In this document: piece after piece, positions 34,254-42,448 of the stretch
How the letters are laid out: every line of letters starts with the position of its first letter
Position numbering within the stretch: position 1 is the first letter of the stretch
Assembly: GCA_944326525.1 (NCBI GenBank)
Contig: CALVEG010000002.1
Coordinates: forward strand, 124,001-188,000
Direction of reading: 5' to 3'
DNA length: 64,000 nt
From: Candidatus Gastranaerophilales bacterium
GTDB taxonomy: Bacteria > Cyanobacteriota > Vampirovibrionia > Gastranaerophilales > Gastranaerophilaceae
Notes under the pieces: generated by a model
What the model was told of the DNA's origin: nothing
The model's input: only the letters and a program-made list of their open reading frames with translations
Database searches by the model: none
Translations under genes and position numbers: made by a program

Positions 34254-35462
34254 ATGGCAAGAGAAAAGTATGAACGTACCAAACCGCACGTTAACATTGG
34301 TACCATTGGCCACGTAGACCACGGTAAAACAACGTTGACCGCTGCGATTACAGCCGTATTAGCAGCTGCAGGACAAGCTGCATTGAAGAAATTCGATGAA
34401 ATCGATGCTGCTCCGGAAGAAAAAGCAAGAGGTATTACAATTTCTACAGCGCACGTAGAATACGAAACAGCAGCAAGACACTATGCACACGTTGACTGCC
34501 CCGGCCACGCTGACTATGTTAAAAACATGATTACAGGTGCAGCACAGATGGACGGCGCAATCCTAGTTGTAGCAGCAACAGACGGTGCAATGCCTCAGAC
34601 TCGTGAACACATCCTTCTTGCACGTCAGGTTGGTGTTCCGAACCTTGTTGTATTCCTTAACAAATGCGATATGGTTGATGACCCAGAATTGTTGGAACTT
34701 GTTGAAATGGAAGTTAGAGAACTTCTTTCTTCATACGAATTCGACGGAGACAACATTCCGTTCATCCACGGTTCAGCTTTAAAAGCTCTTGAAGCTGCAC
34801 AAGCTAACCCGAAAATCCAACGTGGTGAAGACAAATGGGTTGACAAAATTTGGGAATTGATGGATGCAATCGATTCTTACTTCCCAACTCCTGAACGTGA
34901 TTTAGACAAACCGTTCTTGATGCCTGTTGAAGACGTATTCTCTATCACTGGTCGTGGTACAGTTGCTACAGGTCGTGTAGAACGTGGTATTGTTAAAGTT
35001 GGTGATGAAGTTGAATTAGTTGGTTTAGGCGAAACTAAGAAAACAACTGTAACTGGTGTTGAAATGTTCAGAAAATCTCTTGACCAAGGTCAAGCAGGTG
35101 ATAACATCGGTGCATTACTTCGTGGCATTGACAAAACTGAAATTCAACGTGGTCAAGTTCTTGCTAAACCGGGAACAATTCACCCACACACTAAATTCAC
35201 AGCTAACGTTTACGTTTTAACAAAAGAAGAAGGCGGACGTCACACTCCATTCTTCCCTGGTTACAGACCTCAGTTCTACATCAGAACAACTGACGTTACT
35301 GGTTCTATCCAATTTGACGGTCAAATGGTAATGCCTGGTGATAACGTTGTTATGACAGTTGAACTTATCGCTCCAGTAGCTATCGAAGAAGGTATGAGAT
35401 TCGCTATTCGTGAAGGCGGACGTACAGTTGGTGCTGGTGTTGTTGACAAAATTATTGAATAA
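34254..35462 (+). CDS. tuf: Elongation factor Tu
   Basis: EF-Tu delivers aminoacyl-tRNA to the ribosome. The G1 loop [10 protein letters not shown], switch [15 protein letters not shown]3 [13 protein letters not shown]4 NKCDMVDD and G5 GSALKAL are intact, followed by the two beta-barrel domains. 402 residues, slightly shorter than cyanobacterial EF-Tu, which it resembles in the [18 protein letters not shown] and NIGALLRGI regions. AAGGAG lies 8 nt before the ATG. It is a single-gene unit with its own promoter and terminator; rpsL, rpsG and fusA are not adjacent. Codon use (frequent CGT for Arg) differs from its neighbours and suggests high expression. Confidence 0.97.
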   Translation: MAREKYERTKPHVNIGTIGHVDHGKTTLTAAITAVLAAAGQAALKKFDEIDAAPEEKARGITISTAHVEYETAARHYAHVDCPGHADYVKNMITGAAQMDGAILVVAATDGAMPQTREHILLARQVGVPNLVVFLNKCDMVDDPELLELVEMEVRELLSSYEFDGDNIPFIHGSALKALEAAQANPKIQRGEDKWVDKIWELMDAIDSYFPTPERDLDKPFLMPVEDVFSITGRGTVATGRVERGIVKVGDEVELVGLGETKKTTVTGVEMFRKSLDQGQAGDNIGALLRGIDKTEIQRGQVLAKPGTIHPHTKFTANVYVLTKEEGGRHTPFFPGYRPQFYIRTTDVTGSIQFDGQMVMPGDNVVMTVELIAPVAIEEGMRFAIREGGRTVGAGVVDKIIE

Positions 35463-35487
35463 TTTTGATAACAATATTTAAATCCTT

Positions 35488-35523
35488 AAAAGAGTTTGCT
35501 TTATATAAAGCAAACTCTTTTTA
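35488..35523. terminator. Terminator of tuf
   Basis: AAAAGAGTTTGCTTTA / TAAAGCAAACTCTTTT, 16-bp near-perfect stem with T-tract. Confidence 0.9.
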
Positions 35524-35564
35524 TTTATCTATCATAATATATTTTAAATTATAGGAGATTTTAT

Positions 35565-35921
35565 ATGCAAATCAATGCGCAGCAATCATTCACCGGAAGA
35601 TTTTCACCTAAAGCTCTTGCTAAATTCCAAGAAAACCTTGATCCAAAAGACTTTAAAAAAGTAAAAGATTTTTATGCTGGAACTAAATATACAAAATTTG
35701 ATATTGTGACAATTTCAAATCAACCTCAAAGATTACCAAATGGTATTGTTGTAATTCCTAAAGAAACCTTTGCAGAATTTTCAAATTCTAGAACTAAGAA
35801 ACAAGTAAAAGCAAGAATTAAACTTGCAAACGGGGAACTTCCATTTAATATGGAAACATTTAAACTTTTTACGGATGACCTTGTAAAAAGAGGCGAAGAA
35901 TTACTTAAATCAATTAAATAA
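35565..35921 (+). CDS. Small protein with SFTGRF N-terminal motif, unknown
   Basis: This 118-residue protein starts MQINAQQSFTGRFSPKAL, placing SFTG at residues 8-11. The rest is a compact basic alpha/beta-like sequence (DPKDFKKVKDFYAGTKYTKF, RLPNGIVVIPKETFAEF). AGGAG lies 7 nt upstream of the ATG. It is monocistronic between two terminators. No family recognised; the N-terminal motif links it to the otherwise unrelated proteins listed under the motif finding. Confidence 0.7.
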   Translation: MQINAQQSFTGRFSPKALAKFQENLDPKDFKKVKDFYAGTKYTKFDIVTISNQPQRLPNGIVVIPKETFAEFSNSRTKKQVKARIKLANGELPFNMETFKLFTDDLVKRGEELLKSIK

Positions 35922-35931
35922 CAAAATACAC

Positions 35932-35966
35932 GACAGCCTGTTTTTTTTATAAAAAACAGGCTGTTT
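35932..35966. terminator. Bidirectional terminator
   Basis: ACAGCCTGTTTTTT / AAAAAACAGGCTGT, 14-bp perfect stem between convergent genes. Confidence 0.9.
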
Positions 35967-35986
35967 CAATTATTTTTTCTATTTGA

Positions 35987-36160
35987 TTAATTCGCATGAG
36001 CAGATTGAATTTCATCAAATTTGCCGTATGTCTGAGAATTTCTCAAATATTTAGTTAATGATTTTGCGATCATTTCAGATCTTTTTGCATTTTCTTTTTC
36101 CAGTAGCTTGAAGTATTCATCCAATGATGACATAATATAGCCTTTTTCTCCGTTTTCCAT
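35987..36160 (-). CDS. 57-residue helical protein downstream of an RHH regulator
   Basis: Hand-read small gene: ATG at 36158-36160 with CAGGGGGA 4 nt upstream, stop at 35987. It encodes MENGEKGYIMSSLDEYFKLL, then a charged helix EKENAKRSEMIAKSLTKYL and a polar tail. It lies 48 nt downstream of the CopG-like gene on the same strand, so the two may form a regulator-partner operon. It does not resemble a known toxin; it could be a second small regulator. Start, ribosome-binding site and codon usage support a real gene. Confidence 0.6.
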   Translation of the reverse strand: MENGEKGYIMSSLDEYFKLLEKENAKRSEMIAKSLTKYLRNSQTYGKFDEIQSAHAN

Positions 36161-36208
36161 AATTTCCCCCTGAAACTTTTATTTAATTATCCTCAATTTG
36201 CAAGTTAT

Positions 36209-36397
36209 TTAACTTAAGAGATTGTCTAACAATTCTGCATTTGTTTCTGCTCTTTTTGAATTTCGCACTTGATTACGATACATATATGTTCTGAGTGCTT
36301 CTCTTATTAATTCTGATCTTGTGCGGTTTTCATTTAAAGCAAGATTGTCAATCTCATCTAAAAATCTTTCCGGCATTGAAATAAGTACTCTGGCCAT
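36209..36397 (-). CDS. Ribbon-helix-helix (CopG-like) DNA-binding protein 1
   Basis: The real start is the ATG at 36397 with AAAGGAG 6 nt upstream; the longer frame to 36439 lacks support. The 62-residue product MARVLISMPERFLDEIDNLA with NRTRSELIREALRTYMYR is a classic RHH fold: beta strand ARVLISMP, helix, S-R-S-E-L-I-R-E-A. The paralogue at 53458-53646 is about 60% identical. RHH proteins act as antitoxins or repressors; no toxin gene of known type is adjacent. Confidence 0.85.
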   Translation of the reverse strand: MARVLISMPERFLDEIDNLALNENRTRSELIREALRTYMYRNQVRNSKRAETNAELLDNLLS

Positions 36398-36548
36398 AAA
36401 TTTCTCCTTTAATTTTCCCATCTGATAACTATTTTGCAACTCTTATATATATAAAGGATATTCTTTTTAAAAAATTGCTTATTTTAGTTATTAAATATCA
36501 GAAAATTGTAATATATCTTAATATTATGTGCTTTTATTTATTATAACC

Positions 36549-37262
36549 CTAAAACCGCCTTACATAATAATTTGTATCATTTTTTAACAGTTGACGAATC
36601 TCACTTAATTCTTCATCTGGGAACCCCTTTGACAAGATTTTAGCAGTTTTTTCTCTAATTGTATACTCATTTATAGATTTTGTTACATTTATAATATTTT
36701 TCAAATTCGAAATTTCAATCAAATCCGAGAATAGATAAATCGTTTCCAAATACCAATACAATTTAAAGACTTCCTTATTAATCTTATATTTTCCATCTTG
36801 AAGTCCGAATTTTTGTACTTCGTTTGCCAGATTAAAAGTTCGATTTAACAATTCTGGAATAAAAAGAGCGCAAAATTCTTTATTATCAAGGAGATTTTCC
36901 AGTGCAGAAATAATGTTTCTACAAATATTCCCATTAATATCAATAATTGAGTCTAAAAATTTAATATAATTTTTTGAAACATTAAATTTGACAAGAACTT
37001 CAGGCTGAGCAGCAAATTCAGATATTTTAGCAGAGACAGCCTCCCTTACTTTTCCGTCTTGACCGGTCAAGTTATTCAGAAGAATTTGAGCTTCTTCCTG
37101 CGTATTTACAGTATCCAATTTAAGAGCTGCAAGCTGTTTTTCTACAATATTACCATTTGCAAGCATATTTATAAGTTGATCATGACTTTGATTTTGTCCG
37201 ACAAGCTCATATGCCAAGTGAAAATTTTCATCCAAAGTTGCGCAATATCCTGAATTTTCCAT
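36549..37262 (-). CDS. HEAT/ARM-like helical repeat protein, unknown
   Basis: This 237-residue protein is predicted all helical with repeats of helix pairs (QLAALKLDTVNTQEEAQILL, KVREAVSAKISEFAAQ, IREKTAKILSKGFPDEEL), resembling HEAT or ARM repeats used for protein binding. There is no signal peptide or catalytic motif. It is monocistronic. The role is unknown. Confidence 0.65.
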   Translation of the reverse strand: MENSGYCATLDENFHLAYELVGQNQSHDQLINMLANGNIVEKQLAALKLDTVNTQEEAQILLNNLTGQDGKVREAVSAKISEFAAQPEVLVKFNVSKNYIKFLDSIIDINGNICRNIISALENLLDNKEFCALFIPELLNRTFNLANEVQKFGLQDGKYKINKEVFKLYWYLETIYLFSDLIEISNLKNIINVTKSINEYTIREKTAKILSKGFPDEELSEIRQLLKNDTNYYVRRF

Positions 37263-37405
37263 ATTTTCTATCCGAATTATAATTCAAATAAGACTAAAAA
37301 CTGCTTTGTATAAATAATATAACATAAAGTATAATGAAATTTGCAAGCCTGAAGGTTTTAATGTATTATATAGTTGAAACCCCAAAGCGGTTAGGAGAAG
37401 TTTTT

Positions 37406-37582
37406 ATGAACGATATTATCAAATTTTTTAAAGAGCTTTTCATGTTGAAAAAAGAAGACAGCATAAAAGTTGGATTAGCACAATTTAAGAGCGTTACGCC
37501 CATAGAAAAAGCAAAGAGTAAAAAAGTTGCTGAGGCTAAAAAAGAAGTTAAGCTTTCTGATTTAATGAGAAGAAGCTACTAA
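37406..37582 (+). CDS. 58-residue basic protein, unknown
   Basis: The start at 37406 is chosen because GGAGAAG lies 6 nt upstream; the longer frame from 37334 has none. The product has an amphipathic N-terminal helix (MNDIIKFFKELFMLKKED) and a Lys/Ala-rich basic tail ending in SDLMRRSY. It converges on the second corrinoid adenosyltransferase gene and overlaps its stop by 4 nt. Unknown family. Confidence 0.55.
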   Translation: MNDIIKFFKELFMLKKEDSIKVGLAQFKSVTPIEKAKSKKVAEAKKEVKLSDLMRRSY

Positions 37583-38157
37583 TATTCTATACCTTTTCTT
37601 GCGGCAATTCCTGTATCCCAATAATGTTTTTTGGGTATTATTTCAGAAACAAGATGCGCAAGTTCAATAATTTTAGGATCAGCATTTCTACCCGTCAGAA
37701 CTATTTCCATTTCATCAGGCTTGTTCTTTAAGACATCAATCATTTCATCAAGATCAATAAGCCCTAAATCAATTGCAATATTTGCTTCATCAAGAATCAC
37801 TAGGTTGTATTCGTCATTTTTAATAGCTTTTTTGGCTAATTCCCAACCTTTTTTGATTTCCTTGGCATCGTCAGCATTTTTGTTATTTTCATAAACAATT
37901 CGATCAAGTCCTGCCTGAACAATAGTTAGATTTTTAGAGATTTCCGGAGATAAGTTTCTAAAGGAATAAAGTTCTCCATAATCATCTCCGCCTTTTGTAA
38001 ACATAATTATCAAAACACGCCAACAGCGCCCTAAAGCCCTCATTGCAAGCCCCAGAGATGCAGTAGTTTTGCCCTTACCGTTACCTGTATAGACCTGAAT
38101 GTAGCCGTGTTTTGCCCAATTTGGGTTTATTAAGTTGTTTTCGCAATAATCTGTCAT
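37579..38157 (-). CDS. Corrinoid adenosyltransferase, CobA/BtuR family (copy 2)
   Basis: This 192-residue paralogue of 29143-29676 has P-loop YTGNGKGKTTASLGLAMRAL, then VLIIMFTKGGDDYGELYSF, VILDEANIAIDL, EIVLTGRNADPKIIELAHL and GIAARKGIEY. It has a 14-residue N-terminal extension. No other cobalamin gene is adjacent. Two family members suggest either specialised corrinoid substrates or redundancy. Confidence 0.85.
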   Translation of the reverse strand: MTDYCENNLINPNWAKHGYIQVYTGNGKGKTTASLGLAMRALGRCWRVLIIMFTKGGDDYGELYSFRNLSPEISKNLTIVQAGLDRIVYENNKNADDAKEIKKGWELAKKAIKNDEYNLVILDEANIAIDLGLIDLDEMIDVLKNKPDEMEIVLTGRNADPKIIELAHLVSEIIPKKHYWDTGIAARKGIEY

Positions 38158-38186
38158 TTTCTTTTAATTTATTATATATTAAAACT

Positions 38187-38696
38187 ATGGAAAATAAAAC
38201 AGATTTAAGGATATGGGCCAAAAGTATCAGAAAAACTCTTAATTTACCCGAAATCAGTAATAGAATTGCGGATAAAATTTCTAATCTTCCACAATTTAAA
38301 CAAGCACAAAATGTCATGCTATTTTATCCGCTTAAATCTGAAATTAACCTTCTATCGCTTATTAATAACAATAAAAAATTCTACCTTCCAAAAGTTGAAG
38401 GAGAAAACCTCCTTGTTTGTCCATTTAAAGAAAATGATACTCTAAATATCTCAAGTTTTGGGACAAAAGAACCGTGTCGAGAGAATGTTTCTCCTGAAAT
38501 TCTTGATGTTATAATTGTACCGGCTCTTTTGGCAGACAAAAATAATTTCAGACTAGGATATGGCGGTGGTTTTTACGACAGATTTCTTGCTAAACACAAA
38601 ATTTATTCAATTACCCCTGTACCATCGAAACTGCTTTTAGACAAACTTCCGACCGAAAAATACGACATCCCTGTTGATTTAGTGATAACAGAATAA
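38187..38696 (+). CDS. 5-formyltetrahydrofolate cyclo-ligase
   Basis: This enzyme converts 5-formyl-THF to 5,10-methenyl-THF with ATP. The signature RLGYGGGFYDRFLAKH is clear, with NVMLFYPLKSEINL and IVPALLADKNNF upstream and PTEKYDIPVDLVITE at the end. The start at 38187 (MENKTDLRIWAKSIRK) gives 169 residues, the usual size; earlier in-frame codons overlap the divergent gene. No clear ribosome-binding site. Confidence 0.88.
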   Translation: MENKTDLRIWAKSIRKTLNLPEISNRIADKISNLPQFKQAQNVMLFYPLKSEINLLSLINNNKKFYLPKVEGENLLVCPFKENDTLNISSFGTKEPCRENVSPEILDVIIVPALLADKNNFRLGYGGGFYDRFLAKHKIYSITPVPSKLLLDKLPTEKYDIPVDLVITE

Positions 38697-38700
38697 CATG

Positions 38701-38731
38701 AAAAGAGCCCGCTAGGGGAGCGGACTCTTAA
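38701..38731. terminator. Terminator-like hairpin after the cyclo-ligase gene
   Basis: AAGAGCCCGCT / AGCGGACTCTT stem with one mismatch, followed by TAATTT. Just beyond, at 38778-38787, is a run of ten G residues. Confidence 0.65.
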
Positions 38732-38799
38732 TTTAAAAATTGGTCAGTCAATAAGGGGAGATTAATAGAGAAATTAAGGGGGGGGGGAGTTAAATCTTA

Positions 38800-39333
38800 T
38801 TATGCGTATTCAGGCTTCCAGAAATTAACTGCTTCTTTTGTTGCCTGAGTTGTACTTTCAAGTTCTGCACGTGCCATTCTCAGCTCTGTTTCTACACGTG
38901 ATTTTTCTTGTTCAATTTCCTGCTCCTGCTGATGAAGAAGTTTTGCTTCATGCTGTTGATATTTTTGCAGTTCCTGTTTATACAAATTGTTAAATATCCA
39001 TTGTTGGTAAGCTGCAATCGCATTCGGATCCTGATTTTGAGACATTTGCTGCATTTGTTGAATTTGCATATTTATCTGCGGACCCATTGCCTGCATATTA
39101 TATTGAGCACCTCTTAATGCTCCGTTATGCGAATACATCATAAAGGCCATTGATCTCGGAAGCATTGAGGCAGGAACATTCATCATATCAAACATAGATA
39201 TATTTCCATCACCTATGTTGGATGAATATTGCTGTAATTCACTCAGCTTTCTTGTTAGTGACATCAAGCGGTATTCTTTATCGCTTATCTGCCGCAACAA
39301 TTGATATTTTCGAGCTTCTAAAGCTAACAGCAT
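38800..39333 (-). CDS. Coiled-coil/Gln-rich protein, unknown
   Basis: This 177-residue protein opens with a helix (LLALEARKYQLLRQISDKEY, LMSLTRKLSEL). A Met-rich centre (MFDMMNVPASMLPRSMAFMM) follows, then a Gln/Met stretch and a long C-terminal helix rich in Gln/Glu/Arg. There is no signal peptide. GTAGGAG lies 7 nt before the ATG. Its plan (N-terminal helix, hydrophobic Met/Pro centre, long coil) parallels that of the 40230 gene on the other side of clpP. No family recognised. Confidence 0.65.
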   Translation of the reverse strand: MLLALEARKYQLLRQISDKEYRLMSLTRKLSELQQYSSNIGDGNISMFDMMNVPASMLPRSMAFMMYSHNGALRGAQYNMQAMGPQINMQIQQMQQMSQNQDPNAIAAYQQWIFNNLYKQELQKYQQHEAKLLHQQEQEIEQEKSRVETELRMARAELESTTQATKEAVNFWKPEYA

Positions 39334-39391
39334 ACTAAACTCCTACCTGAATTTGTAACTAACCTTGTAACCTTTACCTTTACATGTATAT

Positions 39392-39426
39392 AAAAACATG
39401 CAACCCTTTCGAATTGCATGTTTTTA
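39392..39426 (-). terminator. Terminator of clpP
   Basis: AAAACATGCAA / TTGCATGTTTTT stem, 19 nt past the clpP stop on the minus strand, with U-tract. Confidence 0.8.
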
Positions 39427-39444
39427 ATAAAATGTAAAGTTTTG

Positions 39445-40059
39445 TTACAAAGAATTTCTTTCAACTACCTTGTCAATCAGTCCGTACTCTAAAGCTTCCT
39501 TGGCTGAAAGGAAGTGATCTCGCTCACAATCCTCTTTAACTTTATCATAAGGCTGACCTGAATTTTCTGCCATGATACTTATTAACATATCTTTCATTCT
39601 TAGAATTTCTTTAGCTTCAATTTCAATATCAGTAGCCTGACCTTTTGCTCCGCCTAAAGGCTGGTGAATCATTATTCTTGAATTCGGCAACGCCATTCTC
39701 TTACCTTTAGCTCCTGAACACAATAAAAACGCACCCATTGATGCTGCATCACCTAGACAGATTGTGCAAACATCTGATTTTATAAGGTTCATTGTGTCAT
39801 AAATTGCCATTCCGGCAGTAATTACACCACCAGGGCTATTAATATAAAGCATTATATCTTTTTCGTTGTTTTCACTATCTAAAAGAAGAAGCTGCGCTAC
39901 TACTGAGTTTGCGACTTCATCATCTATTTCGGTTCCCAAAAATATAATTCGTTCTCTTAATAATCTTGAAAAAATATCAAAGGAACGTTCACCTCTTGAG
40001 GATGCTTCTATTACGGTCGGGACATAACCCATTATTCTCAGATATGTGTCTTTATCCAT
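39445..40059 (-). CDS. clpP: ATP-dependent Clp protease proteolytic subunit
   Basis: This is the serine protease core that degrades proteins fed by ClpX/ClpC. Triad: Ser107 in GDAASMGAF, His132 in [10 protein letters not shown] and Asp181 in [12 protein letters not shown], with the canonical spacing of 25 and 49. 204 residues, normal. AGGAG lies 7 nt before the ATG. No clpX is adjacent. The Clp-N membrane protein at 5535 may relate to the same pathway. Confidence 0.95.
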   Translation of the reverse strand: MDKDTYLRIMGYVPTVIEASSRGERSFDIFSRLLRERIIFLGTEIDDEVANSVVAQLLLLDSENNEKDIMLYINSPGGVITAGMAIYDTMNLIKSDVCTICLGDAASMGAFLLCSGAKGKRMALPNSRIMIHQPLGGAKGQATDIEIEAKEILRMKDMLISIMAENSGQPYDKVKEDCERDHFLSAKEALEYGLIDKVVERNSL

Positions 40060-40229
40060 TTTTCTCTCCTATATTTAATATAATTATTATATTACAAAAA
40101 AATCCACCGCAACAATCTTATGGATGATATATAATTATTAACAATTGTAACAAAATAAATAAACTTTGAAATCACGTTGTTTTTAATGTTTTTATATATA
40201 CAAGAGAACTAAAAAAGAGGACGAGAGAG

Positions 40230-40619
40230 ATGGCAATATCAAATATTCAAGAAACGTTATTGATGTATACCAAACAAAAATCAATGCTGAACGAAAAATT
40301 GTCAAACGTTATGTTTAACTTAATGAATGCGTCCAGAGAAAGTGCAGAGTTACAAGAAAAGTATAATTCACAACAACAATATTATTATTATACTTACTAT
40401 GAATCTGATCCGGAATATTACGATACAGTTATGGCTGTATTGGAAAATGACCACGAATATGAGTTACAAAACCTAAACTCGTGGGAAGAACAGTTAGAAC
40501 TTGACAAAAACAACTACGAAACAAGATTAAACGAAATTACAGCGTTTGAAAGTTCTTGGACAAAACTTCTTCAAACAAACGTCAAAAACGACTTTACATA
40601 CGGCGGAACAAGCAAGTAA
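40230..40619 (+). CDS. Helical Tyr-rich protein, unknown
   Basis: This 129-residue protein has an N-terminal helix (ETLLMYTKQKSMLNEKLSNV), a Tyr/Gln-rich centre (SQQQYYYYTYYESDPEYYDT) and a C-terminal coil (LNSWEEQLELDKNNYETRL). GAGGACGAGAGAG immediately precedes the ATG, which lies ~30 nt after TTTTTATATATACAAG. A terminator follows. No signal peptide; no recognised family. Confidence 0.65.
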   Translation: MAISNIQETLLMYTKQKSMLNEKLSNVMFNLMNASRESAELQEKYNSQQQYYYYTYYESDPEYYDTVMAVLENDHEYELQNLNSWEEQLELDKNNYETRLNEITAFESSWTKLLQTNVKNDFTYGGTSK

Positions 40620-40629
40620 TAATTTTTAT

Positions 40630-40659
40630 AATAAGCGGACTTTCAAAGTCCGCTTATTT
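40630..40659 (+). terminator. Terminator after the Tyr-rich gene
   Basis: AATAAGCGGACTTT / AAAGTCCGCTTATT, a 14-bp perfect stem ending in TTG. Confidence 0.8.
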
Positions 40660-40675
40660 GTTATAAAATTTAGTT

Positions 40676-41647
40676 ATGTTAAATTCGGGTGAAAAATTAG
40701 GAGCATTTATTGTCCCAACAGGCATTGCCGCAAGCATTGGCGGTTACGCAGGTGATGCCAGTTGTCAGGCTCGTGAATTTTCTAAAAAATCAAAGCTCAT
40801 TGTTAACCCTAATGTAGTAAATGCGGGAGTTTTTTCCGGAATTAATGACAATATGTTTTACACCGAAGGTTTTATTATAGACGAGTTTTTTAAGAGAAAT
40901 CTCGGGCTTGCACCTTCTTATAACAATAAAATCGGAGTTATATTTGATAAAGCAATACCTCAAGATGTTTTGAATATTCACCTAAACACAATAGGTGCGG
41001 CAAAAACCGTTTACGGCATTAATGCAGAGGATTACGAAATCACAAAAGCTCCTGTAGGTGTGGATTTTTGGGTTAATGAAAACGGTATTTCCACTGGTGG
41101 AGTAAAAAATATCGAAACAATTTTTGAAGCAGCAGAAAAACTTCTTGAGCGTGGCGCGGAAGCGCTTGCAATAGTCTGCCTTTTTGAAGATCCTGAAGAC
41201 GACAATCAAGATTACTCTAACGGTTCAGGAGTGGATCCTGTTGGAGGGGTTGAAGGAATAATTTCACATGCAGTTTCCGAAAAATTTCTTGTTCCGTGTG
41301 CTCACTCCCCAGCTTTTAAAGACTTTTCAATCAGCTCTGACATCGTTAATCCAAAAGCTGCTTCTGAATACATTACACCGACATTCCTGCCATGCGTACT
41401 TTTAGGTCTTAACAATGCACCTAAAATAGTAAAAAACGGCGGGATAAGAATTGATAATCTTGATTATCTGGTTATGCCTTACAATTCATTAGGCTCTACC
41501 CCTGTGTTTGAAGCTTTAAAACATAACATTCCAATTTTTGCCGTTACTGAAAACAAAACTGCACTTGAGGTTTCTAATAACAATTTCTTTAAATCCGACA
41601 AAATAATTGAAGTTCAATCTTATGAACAATGCTTGAATTTAATTTAG
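40676..41647 (+). CDS. DUF3326 family protein
   Basis: This 323-residue protein begins GAFIVPTGIAASIGGYAGDA and then NPNVVNAGVFSGIN, matching the DUF3326 family common in cyanobacteria and plastid-bearing eukaryotes (typically IPTGIGAAIGGYAGDA). Further conserved parts are NGSGVDPVGGVEGIISH, PCAHSPAF and a C-terminal DYLVMPYNSLGSTPV. The biochemical function is unknown. The ATG follows the upstream terminator closely without a clear ribosome-binding site. It converges on murI with a 9-nt overlap. The family's taxonomic spread is one of the best clues to the organism's lineage. Confidence 0.85.
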   Translation: MLNSGEKLGAFIVPTGIAASIGGYAGDASCQAREFSKKSKLIVNPNVVNAGVFSGINDNMFYTEGFIIDEFFKRNLGLAPSYNNKIGVIFDKAIPQDVLNIHLNTIGAAKTVYGINAEDYEITKAPVGVDFWVNENGISTGGVKNIETIFEAAEKLLERGAEALAIVCLFEDPEDDNQDYSNGSGVDPVGGVEGIISHAVSEKFLVPCAHSPAFKDFSISSDIVNPKAASEYITPTFLPCVLLGLNNAPKIVKNGGIRIDNLDYLVMPYNSLGSTPVFEALKHNIPIFAVTENKTALEVSNNNFFKSDKIIEVQSYEQCLNLI

Positions 41648-42448
41648 AGCAAGCTTTGGCAAATCTTTTATCTCATAAAAAAGAGAAGCTGATTTTTGAA
41701 ATTTTTCAGGATTTGCACTTACATAAAATTCTTCGCTACCTTCATAATCCTGATTACTCAAAAGATTTTTTGACGCCAAATCCTCTTTAATTATATGAGC
41801 AAACTCTATTGACGGATTTATAAATACTTCCCGAGGCGCCAAGGTAGACAAGACATTTAACAAATATGGATAGTGAGTACAACCTAAAATTATTCTGTCG
41901 GGTGAAAATTCCAGCATCTCAGCCATTTTTTCTTTGACTGAAGCAAGTGCAAAATCGGTATTTTCTTCACCATTTTCTACAATCTTAACCCATCCGGGAC
42001 AAGCAATCTCTTTAACTTCAATATTAGGATTATTTTTCTTTAATTCTGTTCTATAACAATGAGAATTTACGGTTGCGTGAGTTGCAAAAACACCGACTTT
42101 CTTTAGCGGAAGTTTTGAAATATGCCTTGCCACCGGCTGAATTATCGGATAAATTTCAAACGGATAATCATCCTTTATCTTATCATATACTACTGCTGAA
42201 GTTGTATTACAAGCCATTATTACAGCTTTTACGTTCTTCTTTTGTAAAAAATCAAATATGTCACGACCAAAAACCAATAACTGTTCCGGCGTTTTTTCAC
42301 CATAGGGCATATTTTTGGTATCACCAAAATATATGTAATTCTCGTTCGGCAACAATTTCTTAACCTGTTCAAAAACAGTTACACCACCGACTCCGGAGTC
42401 AAAAAATCCTATTGGGTTGTTATTTAAGTTGGTCAAAGTAGTTTTCAA
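41639..42448 (-). CDS. murI: Glutamate racemase
   Basis: MurI makes D-glutamate for peptidoglycan. Catalytic cysteines lie in ACNTTSA and GCTHYPYL; IGFFDSGVGGVTVF opens the fold and YFGDTKNMPYG follows. 269 residues. Its start overlaps the amidase gene by 29 nt; both in-frame options are TTG (42448 or 42436), with GGAAGGAG upstream, so translational coupling is likely and the exact start is uncertain. Confidence 0.93.
   Translation of the reverse strand: MKTTLTNLNNNPIGFFDSGVGGVTVFEQVKKLLPNENYIYFGDTKNMPYGEKTPEQLLVFGRDIFDFLQKKNVKAVIMACNTTSAVVYDKIKDDYPFEIYPIIQPVARHISKLPLKKVGVFATHATVNSHCYRTELKKNNPNIEVKEIACPGWVKIVENGEENTDFALASVKEKMAEMLEFSPDRIILGCTHYPYLLNVLSTLAPREVFINPSIEFAHIIKEDLASKNLLSNQDYEGSEEFYVSANPEKFQKSASLFYEIKDLPKLALN

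Noticed and set aside
39392-39426. TTTTTATATACATG as a promoter core for the 38800 gene
   Set aside because: It is the U-tract of the clpP terminator hairpin on the same strand, so a promoter reading is not needed.
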